Source of the DNA: DAONDQ01 sp035402645
Lineage (GTDB): Bacteria; Cloacimonadota; Cloacimonadia; Cloacimonadales; DAONDQ01
Reading direction: 5' to 3'
DNA length: 16,131 nt
Assembly: GCA_035402645.1 (NCBI GenBank)
Contig: DAONDQ010000069.1
Span: 1 to 16,131, forward strand
The position numbers were made by a program, and so were the translations under genes. Each line of letters opens with the position of its first letter. Position 1 is the first letter of the stretch. The notes beneath the pieces were generated by a model, which saw only the letters and a program-made list of their open reading frames with translations, did no database searches and was not told the DNA's origin. Positions 1-6,667 of the stretch are shown piece by piece.

Positions 1-689
1 TCTGCATATTCACTACTGATCCGGGCAAGCATTTTTGTGTTGGAACTGTTCTTCCCTCCAATCACGATCATGATATCGCTATCCTGGGCAAGCATCCTTG
101 TGGATTCCTGCCTGATTTCGGTAGCATTGCAAATCGTATTGAAGACCCTTACTTCCTTGTATCTTTCCGGAAGAAGGATGACCAGTTCCCTGAGTTTCTC
201 GATGCTCTGAGTAGTCTGTGATATAACACCGATCTTTTCCCCACCGTGATTCGCAAAATCCTTTGCTTCACTGACAACATAGGCTGTTCCCATGATGTAT
301 GATCGTAACGCAATCACTTCCGGGTGCTCAGAATTTCCAAGAATTAATACAGGATATCCTTCCTCGCTCAATTGCCTTCCGATCTGCTGCAGTTTTGCAA
401 CATATGGACAAGTTGCATCGATCAGGATATGACCTGCTTCTTCAAGAAACTCTTTCTCAGACAAAGGAATTCCATGAGAACGAATGATTGCCTTGCGTTT
501 TCCAATCTCATCGGGTGACTCAATGACTTCTATCCCCTTCTCCTTCAATTTCTCCACCATTTGCGGATTATGAATCAGAGGACCAAGAGTAACAATCGAG
601 TTGTTACCCTCGGCAGCGGTAAGTGCTAAATGAATAGCTCTTTTCACACCGAAGCAGAAGCCCGAATTCTTTGCCAGTCTTATTATCAT
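1..689 (-). CDS. ispH: 4-hydroxy-3-methylbut-2-enyl diphosphate reductase (partial, C-terminus off the left edge)
   Basis: Last enzyme of the MEP isoprenoid pathway, a cytoplasmic iron-sulfur reductase that converts HMBPP to IPP and DMAPP. I translated it by hand from the complement: the ATG is at 689-687 and the frame stays open for 229 codons to the window edge. Visible family signatures, in order, are GFCFGVKRAI near the N-terminus (first cluster cysteine), GPLIHNPQ, IRSHGI, DATCPYV (second cysteine), TICNAT followed by RQ (third cysteine) and GGKNSSNT. All three expected cluster cysteines are present. It lies 64 bases downstream of cmk in the same direction, and cmk-ispH adjacency is known in several bacteria, so co-transcription is likely. 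No strong Shine-Dalgarno is seen before this ATG. Roughly the last fifth to quarter of the protein is missing only because the window ends. Confidence 0.96.
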   Translation of the reverse strand, partial: MIIRLAKNSGFCFGVKRAIHLALTAAEGNNSIVTLGPLIHNPQMVEKLKEKGIEVIESPDEIGKRKAIIRSHGIPLSEKEFLEEAGHILIDATCPYVAKLQQIGRQLSEEGYPVLILGNSEHPEVIALRSYIMGTAYVVSEAKDFANHGGEKIGVISQTTQSIEKLRELVILLPERYKEVRVFNTICNATEIRQESTRMLAQDSDIMIVIGGKNSSNTKMLARISSEYA

Positions 690-716
690 TTTCAAAGAAC
701 TTTGTATTTGTAATTT

Positions 717-738
717 CCATTCCTAAAAATCGGAATGG
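717..738. other. Short hairpin between cmk and ispH
   Basis: CCATTCC (717-723) and GGAATGG (732-738) form a perfect 7-bp stem with an 8-base loop in the 64-base gap between cmk and ispH. No run of T follows it on the minus strand, so it does not look like a classical terminator. It could act as an mRNA processing or stability element, or be chance. Confidence 0.35.
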
Positions 739-753
739 CACGAATTATCTTAC

Positions 754-1443
754 TCATGAAACAGAATGTTTCTCGATAACACACATGATCTCATCCACCT
801 GCTGCTGAATGGTCATTTCCGAAGTATCGATCATGATCGCATCTTCAGCTTTCCTGAGCGGAGCAATTGCACGTTCGCTGTCATTCTTGTCACGCCAGAG
901 AAGTTCTTGTTCCACTTTGGCTAGATCCAGGTATTCACCTTTTTCCTTTGCTTCCTTCCAGCGACGAACAGCACGGGTATGAGCATCTGCTACGAGAAAA
1001 AACTTATAATCAGCACTCGGGAAGACCACTGTGCCGATATCCCTGCCATCCATTACGATACTGCATTCTTCACCCATTTTCCTCTGCAATTCCACCATTC
1101 TTTCTCTCACAATGCCAATCTGGGATATGGTGGAAGAGAGAGTAGTGATATCTGCCTCACGGATACGTTCAGTGACATCCTTCCCATCCAGGAAAAGCCG
1201 ATTCCCATCCTCTTCATACTGAATATGAATGTCCATGCTCTTCAGCATCTTTTCGAGATTCACCATGTCGGTCAGTGCAATATTACCATCCAGTGCTTTC
1301 AATGCGCAAGCCCTGTACATGGCACCTGTATCCACATAAACGATGTGCAGGTTATGCGCCAATATCTTGGCAGTCGTGCTTTTACCGGAAGCAGCCGGAC
1401 CATCGATTGCTATGACAAGGTTCTTTTTTCTCGAATTTTCCAT
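754..1443 (-). CDS. cmk: Cytidylate kinase
   Basis: Phosphorylates CMP and dCMP with ATP in pyrimidine nucleotide metabolism; cytoplasmic. The 229-residue product has the usual length. Seen in the sequence are the P-loop GPAASGKST (residues 15-23), DTGAMYR (38-44), MDGRDIGTVVFP (131-142) and the C-terminal RDKNDSERAIAPLRKAEDA region, which matches the substrate-binding and lid segments of the family. The start at 1443 is preceded on the minus strand by an AAAGGT ribosome-binding site. ispH follows in the same direction after 64 bases. No convincing promoter was identified in the 212-base gap upstream. Confidence 0.97.
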   Translation of the reverse strand: MENSRKKNLVIAIDGPAASGKSTTAKILAHNLHIVYVDTGAMYRACALKALDGNIALTDMVNLEKMLKSMDIHIQYEEDGNRLFLDGKDVTERIREADITTLSSTISQIGIVRERMVELQRKMGEECSIVMDGRDIGTVVFPSADYKFFLVADAHTRAVRRWKEAKEKGEYLDLAKVEQELLWRDKNDSERAIAPLRKAEDAIMIDTSEMTIQQQVDEIMCVIEKHSVS

Positions 1444-1655
1444 ATTTACCTTTACTTGGATTTTCCAAAATTAAGTCAAATCTTTTTTTCTGATATTTCA
1501 CATTATTTGAGATATTTTTCAAAATGATAACAAGATTGAATTGAAAATAACGGAAAGCAAAACAAAAATAGTAGTACATTTACTTTCATGTTTTGTAATT
1601 CCCCGCTTCCCTCATGATGCTCTATCTTACAAATGATGAATAAGTTATATGTTTC
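1444..1655. other. Intergenic gap between cmk and the peptidase gene
   Basis: An AT-rich spacer of 212 bases between two minus-strand genes. I see no RNA gene, no hairpin with a T-run and no clear promoter. It must carry whatever drives cmk unless the peptidase transcript reads through. Confidence 0.4.
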
Positions 1656-3215
1656 CTATTTTCTGAATTTTGGTGCAAAATTCGAATCAGATAGTTTCAG
1701 ATAGAACGTTGTTTTCCCATCCACGATTTTGATCTTCTGATCATCAGGTACAAAAGCATTGCCGTAATAGGCGATCATCTGGTTCAAAAAAAGGTCATAG
1801 AGCGTAATCTCATCATCCCCGATATGAAGCAGATAGTGTTCTAACTGGTATTTCTTCCCCTTGATCTTTTCGTTATAAAGTTGGCTTTCATATACATATG
1901 AATATGCAGTTCTCGACCGACTACTTCGATCCGGTTTTGTCAGAAATGTGCCTAAACCGTTCATTTTGTAATACATAATTTCATGCAGTCCTTCAACATA
2001 TTGCCAAATTGTGATCTTTGAATTGGAAAAGTAAGGTTTTAATCCTTTTTTCTGAGTGAAGACTCCATGCGTCGGATCATTCATGGTTACAAACTGTAGG
2101 GAATCAGACGTTTCCACCAGCAGTTTATCAAGATGGACATCATACGGATCAATGTGAAGGTTTGAGAACGATTCTTCGTCCGTACTATATTTCCTGTATA
2201 ATTTAAAAAAACTCTTCAACCCGTATTCATTGATGTAATTATGGCAAATCAGCGCACTGAGCGGATATGAGATCGAAGCATCCTGCTGCTGAAAGGATAC
2301 AACTGAATACAGTGTGTCCAATGGAAGGACGTCCATATTTTTCAGCCATTCGGCTGTTTGCAGCATGACATCCGCCGATTTACCATTCCTTCCGCCGTAG
2401 CATGTGGCGAAACCTTCCTGGAGCATTGGATGTGTATATAATGGGAGGGGATTCAGATTATAATTCATGATAAGATGCATCAACTCATGAAAGTGGCTGT
2501 TGGATGTCGAAATTATTGCGTCCATGGATAAATCTGCCATTCCGGATGTTTCGATACCCGTGATTTGTTCAACCTGTTTCGTGTCCTTACATACAATGTA
2601 GATTAACGGATGGAACCTCAATCCATAGTAATGCCGCCAGGACGCTTCCTGGTATGTGAACCATTCCTGCTGATCTTTGCTTGTGAAGAATTGAGAGATA
2701 GCCTGTGATTGTGCTTTGACAAAACTCCGGACTGTATTCATCGAGTAATTATTCAGAAGAGTAGGGTCGGAAGTATAGAAAGTTACATATCCACTCTCAA
2801 ACTTATACATATTCCGGGTGAAGTATGTCAGTGGGGAAATCATCTTATCATTTTTAAAGAAAAATGCCTGCTTGAAAGTGGAATCAGATGTCGTAAAGAC
2901 GATCTTTGAATAGGGTTGAGACAATTCCCGGATACGGATATTATAACTGATCTCCCGCGATTTGATCCTATCTCGGACAGCACTGTCAATATCATGCCCG
3001 ATCAATATTTTCCAATCCACTCCAGTATAATGTATGCGAAGACGATTGGATTGCTCAAGATCAATAGGATCGAGAAAGGAATCCAGGTTTTCCCGATCGT
3101 AAATAAGAGTATGAATAAAGGATTCAGCGCGATCCATCGTTAATGGTACATATTGATCCTGCGCATATAAAGATAATGCAACAAGTAGCAGCAAGAAGAT
3201 CATGATCTTTTTCAT
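1656..3215 (-). CDS. Secreted gluzincin-like metallopeptidase (peptidase MA-like, HExxH)
   Basis: A 519-residue exported protein. The frame is open 23 codons further upstream, but I choose the ATG at 3215 because it is preceded by GAGGTGA and starts a clear signal peptide (residues 1-18, positively charged start, Leu-rich core, cleavage likely after SLYA). Residues 243-247 read HELMH, the zinc-binding HExxH motif, and MLQEGFA follows with Glu267, 19 residues after the second His. That spacing and the EGxA context match the third zinc ligand of gluzincins of the peptidase MA type. The regions on either side of this core were not recognised. The substrate is unknown, but the protein should act in the periplasm or outside the cell. 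It is divergent from ribH and has no obvious functional partner nearby. Assignment to a peptidase fold is fairly firm; activity is inferred. Confidence 0.8.
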   Translation of the reverse strand: MKKIMIFLLLLVALSLYAQDQYVPLTMDRAESFIHTLIYDRENLDSFLDPIDLEQSNRLRIHYTGVDWKILIGHDIDSAVRDRIKSREISYNIRIRELSQPYSKIVFTTSDSTFKQAFFFKNDKMISPLTYFTRNMYKFESGYVTFYTSDPTLLNNYSMNTVRSFVKAQSQAISQFFTSKDQQEWFTYQEASWRHYYGLRFHPLIYIVCKDTKQVEQITGIETSGMADLSMDAIISTSNSHFHELMHLIMNYNLNPLPLYTHPMLQEGFATCYGGRNGKSADVMLQTAEWLKNMDVLPLDTLYSVVSFQQQDASISYPLSALICHNYINEYGLKSFFKLYRKYSTDEESFSNLHIDPYDVHLDKLLVETSDSLQFVTMNDPTHGVFTQKKGLKPYFSNSKITIWQYVEGLHEIMYYKMNGLGTFLTKPDRSSRSRTAYSYVYESQLYNEKIKGKKYQLEHYLLHIGDDEITLYDLFLNQMIAYYGNAFVPDDQKIKIVDGKTTFYLKLSDSNFAPKFRK

Positions 3216-3415
3216 ATTCACCTCAAATCGGGAATAACAATTCTTTGAACGCAGCAGTTCTTTTGTCAAATGTAATCTTTGCACATTCGTGAATCCTATT
3301 AAAAGGCTAAAGATGATTTACATTATCTAGAATCCAATTCAGGACGACTGTAACGATTAATCTATTTGAAAAACCAAAAGAATTTATATTGAAGCACCCC
3401 TCCCGCCCTTGAGTG

Positions 3416-3470
3416 AATCCAATCCCTTTCCAATGGGATACCAATCCCATACCAATCTCATTCCAATCTC
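3416..3470. repeat. Five-unit 11-bp direct repeat with CCAAT cores
   Basis: CCAAT begins at 3419, 3430, 3441, 3452 and 3463, exactly 11 bases apart each time. The last three units are close copies (ATACCAATCCC, ATACCAATCTC, ATTCCAATCTC); the first two are more diverged. One unit per roughly one helical turn would put every core on the same face of the DNA. It may be a decayed minisatellite or a binding array. Confidence 0.85.
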
Positions 3471-3488
3471 TCGGGATTGGAAAGGGAT
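3422..3488. repeat. Perfect 13-bp inverted repeat enclosing most of the CCAAT array
   Basis: ATCCCTTTCCAAT (3422-3434) is the exact reverse complement of ATTGGAAAGGGAT (3476-3488), with a 41-base loop holding the last three CCAAT units. The left arm is itself made of array sequence, so the right arm looks like an inverted copy of a repeat unit. No T-run follows, so it is not a normal terminator. It could form a cruciform or RNA hairpin. Confidence 0.8.
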
Positions 3489-3643
3489 AGGAATCCGATA
3501 GCTATAACTTTGGTAAGGGATGGAATATATTAAAGTGGTATAATAAAGGGTAACATGTTATTTCTTCCTCTTTTTTGAATTGGTGCATATCTCGATCTTA
3601 TTATATTCTTTCTGAGATGAATCGCGGTTCAAAGAAAATTTCC

Positions 3644-3672
3644 TTGCCTATAACATGATTCGAGAGTATAGT
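3644..3672 (+). promoter_or_regulatory. Candidate sigma70-type promoter for the ribH operon
   Basis: TTGCCT (3644-3649) and TATAGT (3667-3672) are separated by 17 bases and lie about 70 bases before the ribH start. A second TATAAT at 3688-3693 lacks a matching -35 box. This is consensus matching only. Confidence 0.45.
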
Positions 3673-3740
3673 GATAAAAAACTTGAATATAATTGTGCAT
3701 TGAAAACAATGGTCTTATCTTACATATAAGGAGAATCTAT

Positions 3741-4208
3741 ATGGCTAAGATTGTAGAAGGAAAACTCATCTCGAAGGGTTTTAAGTATGCACTGGTCGTC
3801 AGCCGTTTCAATGAATTCATCAGCAATAAACTCCTGGAAGGAGCGATGGACTGTCTGCTTCGACATGGTGTAATGGATAACGAAATCACAGTGATATGGA
3901 CATCCGGCGCATTTGAAATTCCGCCTGTTGCACAGAAAGCTGCCAAATCCAAGAAATACAATGCCGTGGTATGTCTCGGAGCCGTCATCCGCGGTGCCAC
4001 ACCACATTTTGAATACGTAAGTGCTGAAGTATCAAAGGGAATCGCAAATGCTGCCATGAATAGCGACGTTCCAATCATATATGGAGTATTAACTACAGAT
4101 TCAATCGAACAGGCTATCGAAAGAGCCGGGACAAAAGCTGGAAATAAAGGCTGGGATGCAGCACTTGCCGCCATCGAAATGATTAACCTCTTCAAGGAAA
4201 TCAGTTAA
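3741..4208 (+). CDS. ribH: 6,7-dimethyl-8-ribityllumazine synthase
   Basis: Penultimate step of riboflavin synthesis: condenses 5-amino-6-ribitylaminouracil with 3,4-dihydroxy-2-butanone 4-phosphate; members usually form pentamers or 60-mer shells in the cytoplasm. The 155-residue product has the normal length. Motifs are RFNEFI (22-27), SGAFEIP (55-61), GAVIRGATPHFEYV (80-93) with catalytic His89, GVLTTDSIEQA (115-125), Arg128 and GNKGWDAA (134-141). The frame is open 16 codons further upstream, but the ATG at 3741 is chosen because AAGGAG lies at 3728-3733 and the protein then begins as the family does. No other riboflavin gene is in view. Its stop overlaps the nusB start as TAATG, so the two are translationally coupled; ribH-nusB is a common bacterial pairing. 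Confidence 0.97.
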   Translation: MAKIVEGKLISKGFKYALVVSRFNEFISNKLLEGAMDCLLRHGVMDNEITVIWTSGAFEIPPVAQKAAKSKKYNAVVCLGAVIRGATPHFEYVSAEVSKGIANAAMNSDVPIIYGVLTTDSIEQAIERAGTKAGNKGWDAALAAIEMINLFKEIS

Positions 4209-4660
4209 TGGGTTTACGCCGAAAAGCCAGGGAAATGGCGCTTCAGACACTATTTGCATTGGATTTCCAGGAGAAGGATGGTGAATTTGGTGAACTCGAA
4301 CTTCTGAATCATTTTGAAGAAGTTTTGACTGAAATCGCGTCTTCCGATAATATCACTGCCGAAGATCCCAGATATGCCTTCGCGGAAGACATTGTACGGC
4401 TTACCATCAAACACCTGGGTGAGATCGATTCTGTCATTTCCAAGCATACAAAGAACTGGTCTATCGAAAGACTTGCTTCTATTGACAGAAACATCCTCAG
4501 GCTTGCAATCGCAGAAATGTACTATTCAGAAACACCTGCACCCATCATCATCAATGAAGCCATCGAAATCGCCAAGCGTTTCAGTACGGAACAATCGGGT
4601 AAATTCGTGAATGGCATCCTGGACAAAATACAAAGTGAACATATAAAGAATGGATCATAA
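4208..4660 (+). CDS. nusB: Transcription antitermination factor NusB
   Basis: A small helical RNA-binding protein that, with NusE (S10), binds boxA RNA and supports antitermination of rRNA operons. The 150 residues match the family length. Recognisable features are the basic N-terminus RRKAREMALQTLFALDF, the central AEMYY stretch, and the C-terminal INEAIEIAKRFST followed by SGKFVNGILD, all typical of NusB. The start shares one base with the ribH stop, and the last 11 bases overlap the next gene. Confidence 0.96.
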   Translation: MGLRRKAREMALQTLFALDFQEKDGEFGELELLNHFEEVLTEIASSDNITAEDPRYAFAEDIVRLTIKHLGEIDSVISKHTKNWSIERLASIDRNILRLAIAEMYYSETPAPIIINEAIEIAKRFSTEQSGKFVNGILDKIQSEHIKNGS

Positions 4661-5558
4661 CCTACAACAACTCGATGTCAGCATCGGAGTCATCGTCTAT
4701 AACGAAGCAGGAAATATCCTGAATCTTCTGAACGCCCTCGAGGAACAGAACCTCAGCACTGTGTCCATACAAGAGATCATCGTTGTTTCCAGTGCCTGCA
4801 CGGATGGAACGGACGACCTTGTACGTGAACACATGGAAGACCATCCGAAAGTCAAACTGATCACAGAACCGGAAAGAAGGGGTAAATCTTCTGCCATCAA
4901 CATGTTCCTGCAGAATGCCGTAAGCAGTATCTGCATCATTGAAAGTGGAGATACCATCCCGGCAAGGGACACAGTTGAAAAGATGATAAGTCCATTTGCC
5001 AACCCGGTTATCGGGATGACAGGTGCCAGACCGATGCCTGTGAATCATGAGGATAATTTCATCGGATATGCAGTTCATCTGCTGTGGAGACTCCATCACC
5101 GCATGGCAACCATTTCACCCAAACTCGGGGAGATGGTGGCATTCCGCAAGTTATTCAATGAAATTCCAAAGGACAGCGCTGTGGATGAAGCTAGTATCGA
5201 AGCAATGATCCGTGATAGGCATAAAGAATTGAAATACATTGGTGATGCCATGGTCTATAACAAGGGACCGGAAAATCTGAAGGATTTCATCAAACAGAGA
5301 CGAAGAATCGAGACCGGACACTTATGGCTGAAGAGAATGCAGAATTATACGGTTGCTTCCCAGAAAAGTGATATCCTGATGCAGATTCTCAAAGAAGAAA
5401 TCAGGGAGTATCCTTCCAGCATCGTTCGTATCTTTGCCGTGATGTTCCTTGAACAATATTGCCGTTTATTAGGCAAGTATGACTTTTATGTGAAAAAGCG
5501 CAACCCATTCACATGGGATATAGCAGAATCTACAAAAAACTTGAATAAAGGCGCATAA
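4650..5558 (+). CDS. Family 2 glycosyltransferase
   Basis: A 302-residue cytoplasmic or membrane-associated GT-A-type glycosyltransferase. Seen: an N-terminal nucleotide-binding strand with SIGVIVYNEAGNI (11-23), VSSACTDGTDD (46-56), EPERRGKSSAIN (73-84), a DxD-like ESGD (98-101) in place of the more common D-A-D, GARPMP (125-130), GEMVAFR (160-166), an acidic VDEAS segment (178-182) in the likely catalytic-base position, and QRRR (216-219), reminiscent of the QxxRW box. No long transmembrane helix pair is obvious, unlike processive enzymes. The start overlaps nusB by 11 bases and the stop overlaps the radical SAM start as TAATG, so expression is coupled on both sides. Donor and acceptor sugars cannot be told from sequence. 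Confidence 0.9.
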   Translation: MDHNLQQLDVSIGVIVYNEAGNILNLLNALEEQNLSTVSIQEIIVVSSACTDGTDDLVREHMEDHPKVKLITEPERRGKSSAINMFLQNAVSSICIIESGDTIPARDTVEKMISPFANPVIGMTGARPMPVNHEDNFIGYAVHLLWRLHHRMATISPKLGEMVAFRKLFNEIPKDSAVDEASIEAMIRDRHKELKYIGDAMVYNKGPENLKDFIKQRRRIETGHLWLKRMQNYTVASQKSDILMQILKEEIREYPSSIVRIFAVMFLEQYCRLLGKYDFYVKKRNPFTWDIAESTKNLNKGA

Positions 5559-6640
5559 TGTTAGAATTAATACCAAGAATCATTGCATATAAATTATATC
5601 GAAGCATCGGTTTCCCACGCCTGATGCCGATGAACTATACTGTAAGTTTATTATATGAATGCAATTCCAAGTGCAGTACCTGCAATATCTGGAAAAAGAA
5701 GACAGAGAAACTCACTGCAGCTGAATATGGGAAAATGTTCCATAATATTGGACATTCACCATATTGGATCACCTATAGCGGTGGCGAACCATTCCTTCGT
5801 CCCGACCTCGTGGATGTAGTGAAGGCTATCTATGATGCCTCCCATCCAAAGATCATCAATATTCCGACGAATGGTATCCTGACAAAAAAGATCGTGAATG
5901 ATGTTGATAATATCTGCATGGCATGCCCGAAGAGCCAAATCATTATCAATGTTTCCCTGGATGGAATCGAATCGGAGCATGACAATATCCGCAATGTTCC
6001 CGGAAACTTTAAGAAAGCAACAACCACTTTTAAGAAGTTGAAATCGCTTGGGCGAAAGAATCTTGCAGTTGGTATCCACACAGTGATCTCGCAATTCAAT
6101 GTCGGTAACTTCTCAGCGATTGCAAGCAATCTGATGGCATTGGGACCTGATTCATACATTACGGAAATTGCCGAAGAGCGTATCGAATTAGATACAATCG
6201 GAATGGAAATCACACCATCCACTTTAGCCTACAAATCCGCTATTGATTTCCTGATACACAGGATCAAGAATGGAAAGTTCAAAGGTGTGAACAAGATCAC
6301 CATGGCATTTCGTATCGAATATTACAACCTCGTGAAGAAAATCCTTCGTGATCGGCGCCAGATTATCCCCTGTTATTCAGGAATCGCTTCTGTGCAGATT
6401 TCGCCTGCCGGAGATGTTTGGAGTTGCTGTATTAAGGCTAAGAGTTTCGGCAATTTGAAAAAGAATGGTTATGATTTCAGAAAGATATGGTTTAGTCCCG
6501 TCATGCGGAAGGAACGTCTCTCTATAAAAAACAGGGAATGCTGGTGTCCTCTGGCAAATGCTTCTTATACAAATATGCTGCTTGACATTCCCACCTTATT
6601 CCGGGTATTCTATCGCAGTTTCATCAAGTGGTGGACTTGA
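5558..6640 (+). CDS. Radical SAM protein with C-terminal cysteine cluster (SPASM/twitch-like)
   Basis: A 360-residue enzyme expected to cleave S-adenosylmethionine at a 4Fe-4S cluster. The cluster motif C-x3-C-x2-C is at Cys35, Cys39 and Cys42, followed by SGGEP (74-78), the SAM-binding glycine motif, and NVSLDGI (131-137), typical of the barrel. The C-terminal part has Cys272, an ISPAGDVWSCC segment with Cys290/291, and CWC at 328-330, a layout like an auxiliary-cluster SPASM or twitch domain. The N-terminal 30 residues and the C-terminus (LLDIPTLFRVFYRSFIKWW) are hydrophobic and aromatic and may touch the membrane. It starts in the stop of the glycosyltransferase gene, which suggests the two act together, perhaps on a sugar, lipid or peptide substrate. 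No short precursor peptide was seen next to it. The substrate is unknown. Confidence 0.92.
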   Translation: MLELIPRIIAYKLYRSIGFPRLMPMNYTVSLLYECNSKCSTCNIWKKKTEKLTAAEYGKMFHNIGHSPYWITYSGGEPFLRPDLVDVVKAIYDASHPKIINIPTNGILTKKIVNDVDNICMACPKSQIIINVSLDGIESEHDNIRNVPGNFKKATTTFKKLKSLGRKNLAVGIHTVISQFNVGNFSAIASNLMALGPDSYITEIAEERIELDTIGMEITPSTLAYKSAIDFLIHRIKNGKFKGVNKITMAFRIEYYNLVKKILRDRRQIIPCYSGIASVQISPAGDVWSCCIKAKSFGNLKKNGYDFRKIWFSPVMRKERLSIKNRECWCPLANASYTNMLLDIPTLFRVFYRSFIKWWT

Positions 6641-6667
6641 TAACGACATGGAAAAAGGAAGGATAAC

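Larger units (their letters stand above)
3216..3740. other. Divergent intergenic region, peptidase/ribH
   Basis: A spacer of 525 bases between the minus-strand peptidase gene and plus-strand ribH. It contains an 11-bp periodic CCAAT array with a 13-bp inverted repeat (about 3416-3488) and a candidate ribH promoter (3644-3672). No RNA gene or conserved riboswitch was recognised, including no FMN riboswitch before ribH. A TTGACA hexamer on the minus strand upstream of the peptidase gene lacks a matching -10 box at normal spacing. Confidence 0.5.

Noticed and set aside
867..1527. Long plus-strand open frames opposite cmk (92, 182 and 63 codons).
   Set aside because: They are antisense to a gene with complete cytidylate kinase motifs, have no ribosome-binding site and give low-complexity, His/Ser/Ile-rich products typical of shadow frames.
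3422..3488. CRISPR array or intrinsic terminator in the peptidase/ribH spacer.
   Set aside because: The 11-bp units are contiguous with no unique spacers, so it is not CRISPR; the hairpin has a 41-base loop and no T-run, so it is not a standard terminator.
3673..3740. FMN riboswitch in front of ribH.
   Set aside because: The leader after the candidate promoter is only about 70 bases, too short for the RFN element, and none of its conserved segments was seen.
3737..4195. A 152-codon minus-strand frame opposite ribH.
   Set aside because: The plus strand encodes all lumazine synthase motifs in one frame; the antisense product resembles no family and lacks a start signal.
4662..5099. A 145-codon minus-strand frame opposite the glycosyltransferase.
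   Set aside because: It is a shadow of a well-supported gene whose reading frame carries GT2 motifs throughout.
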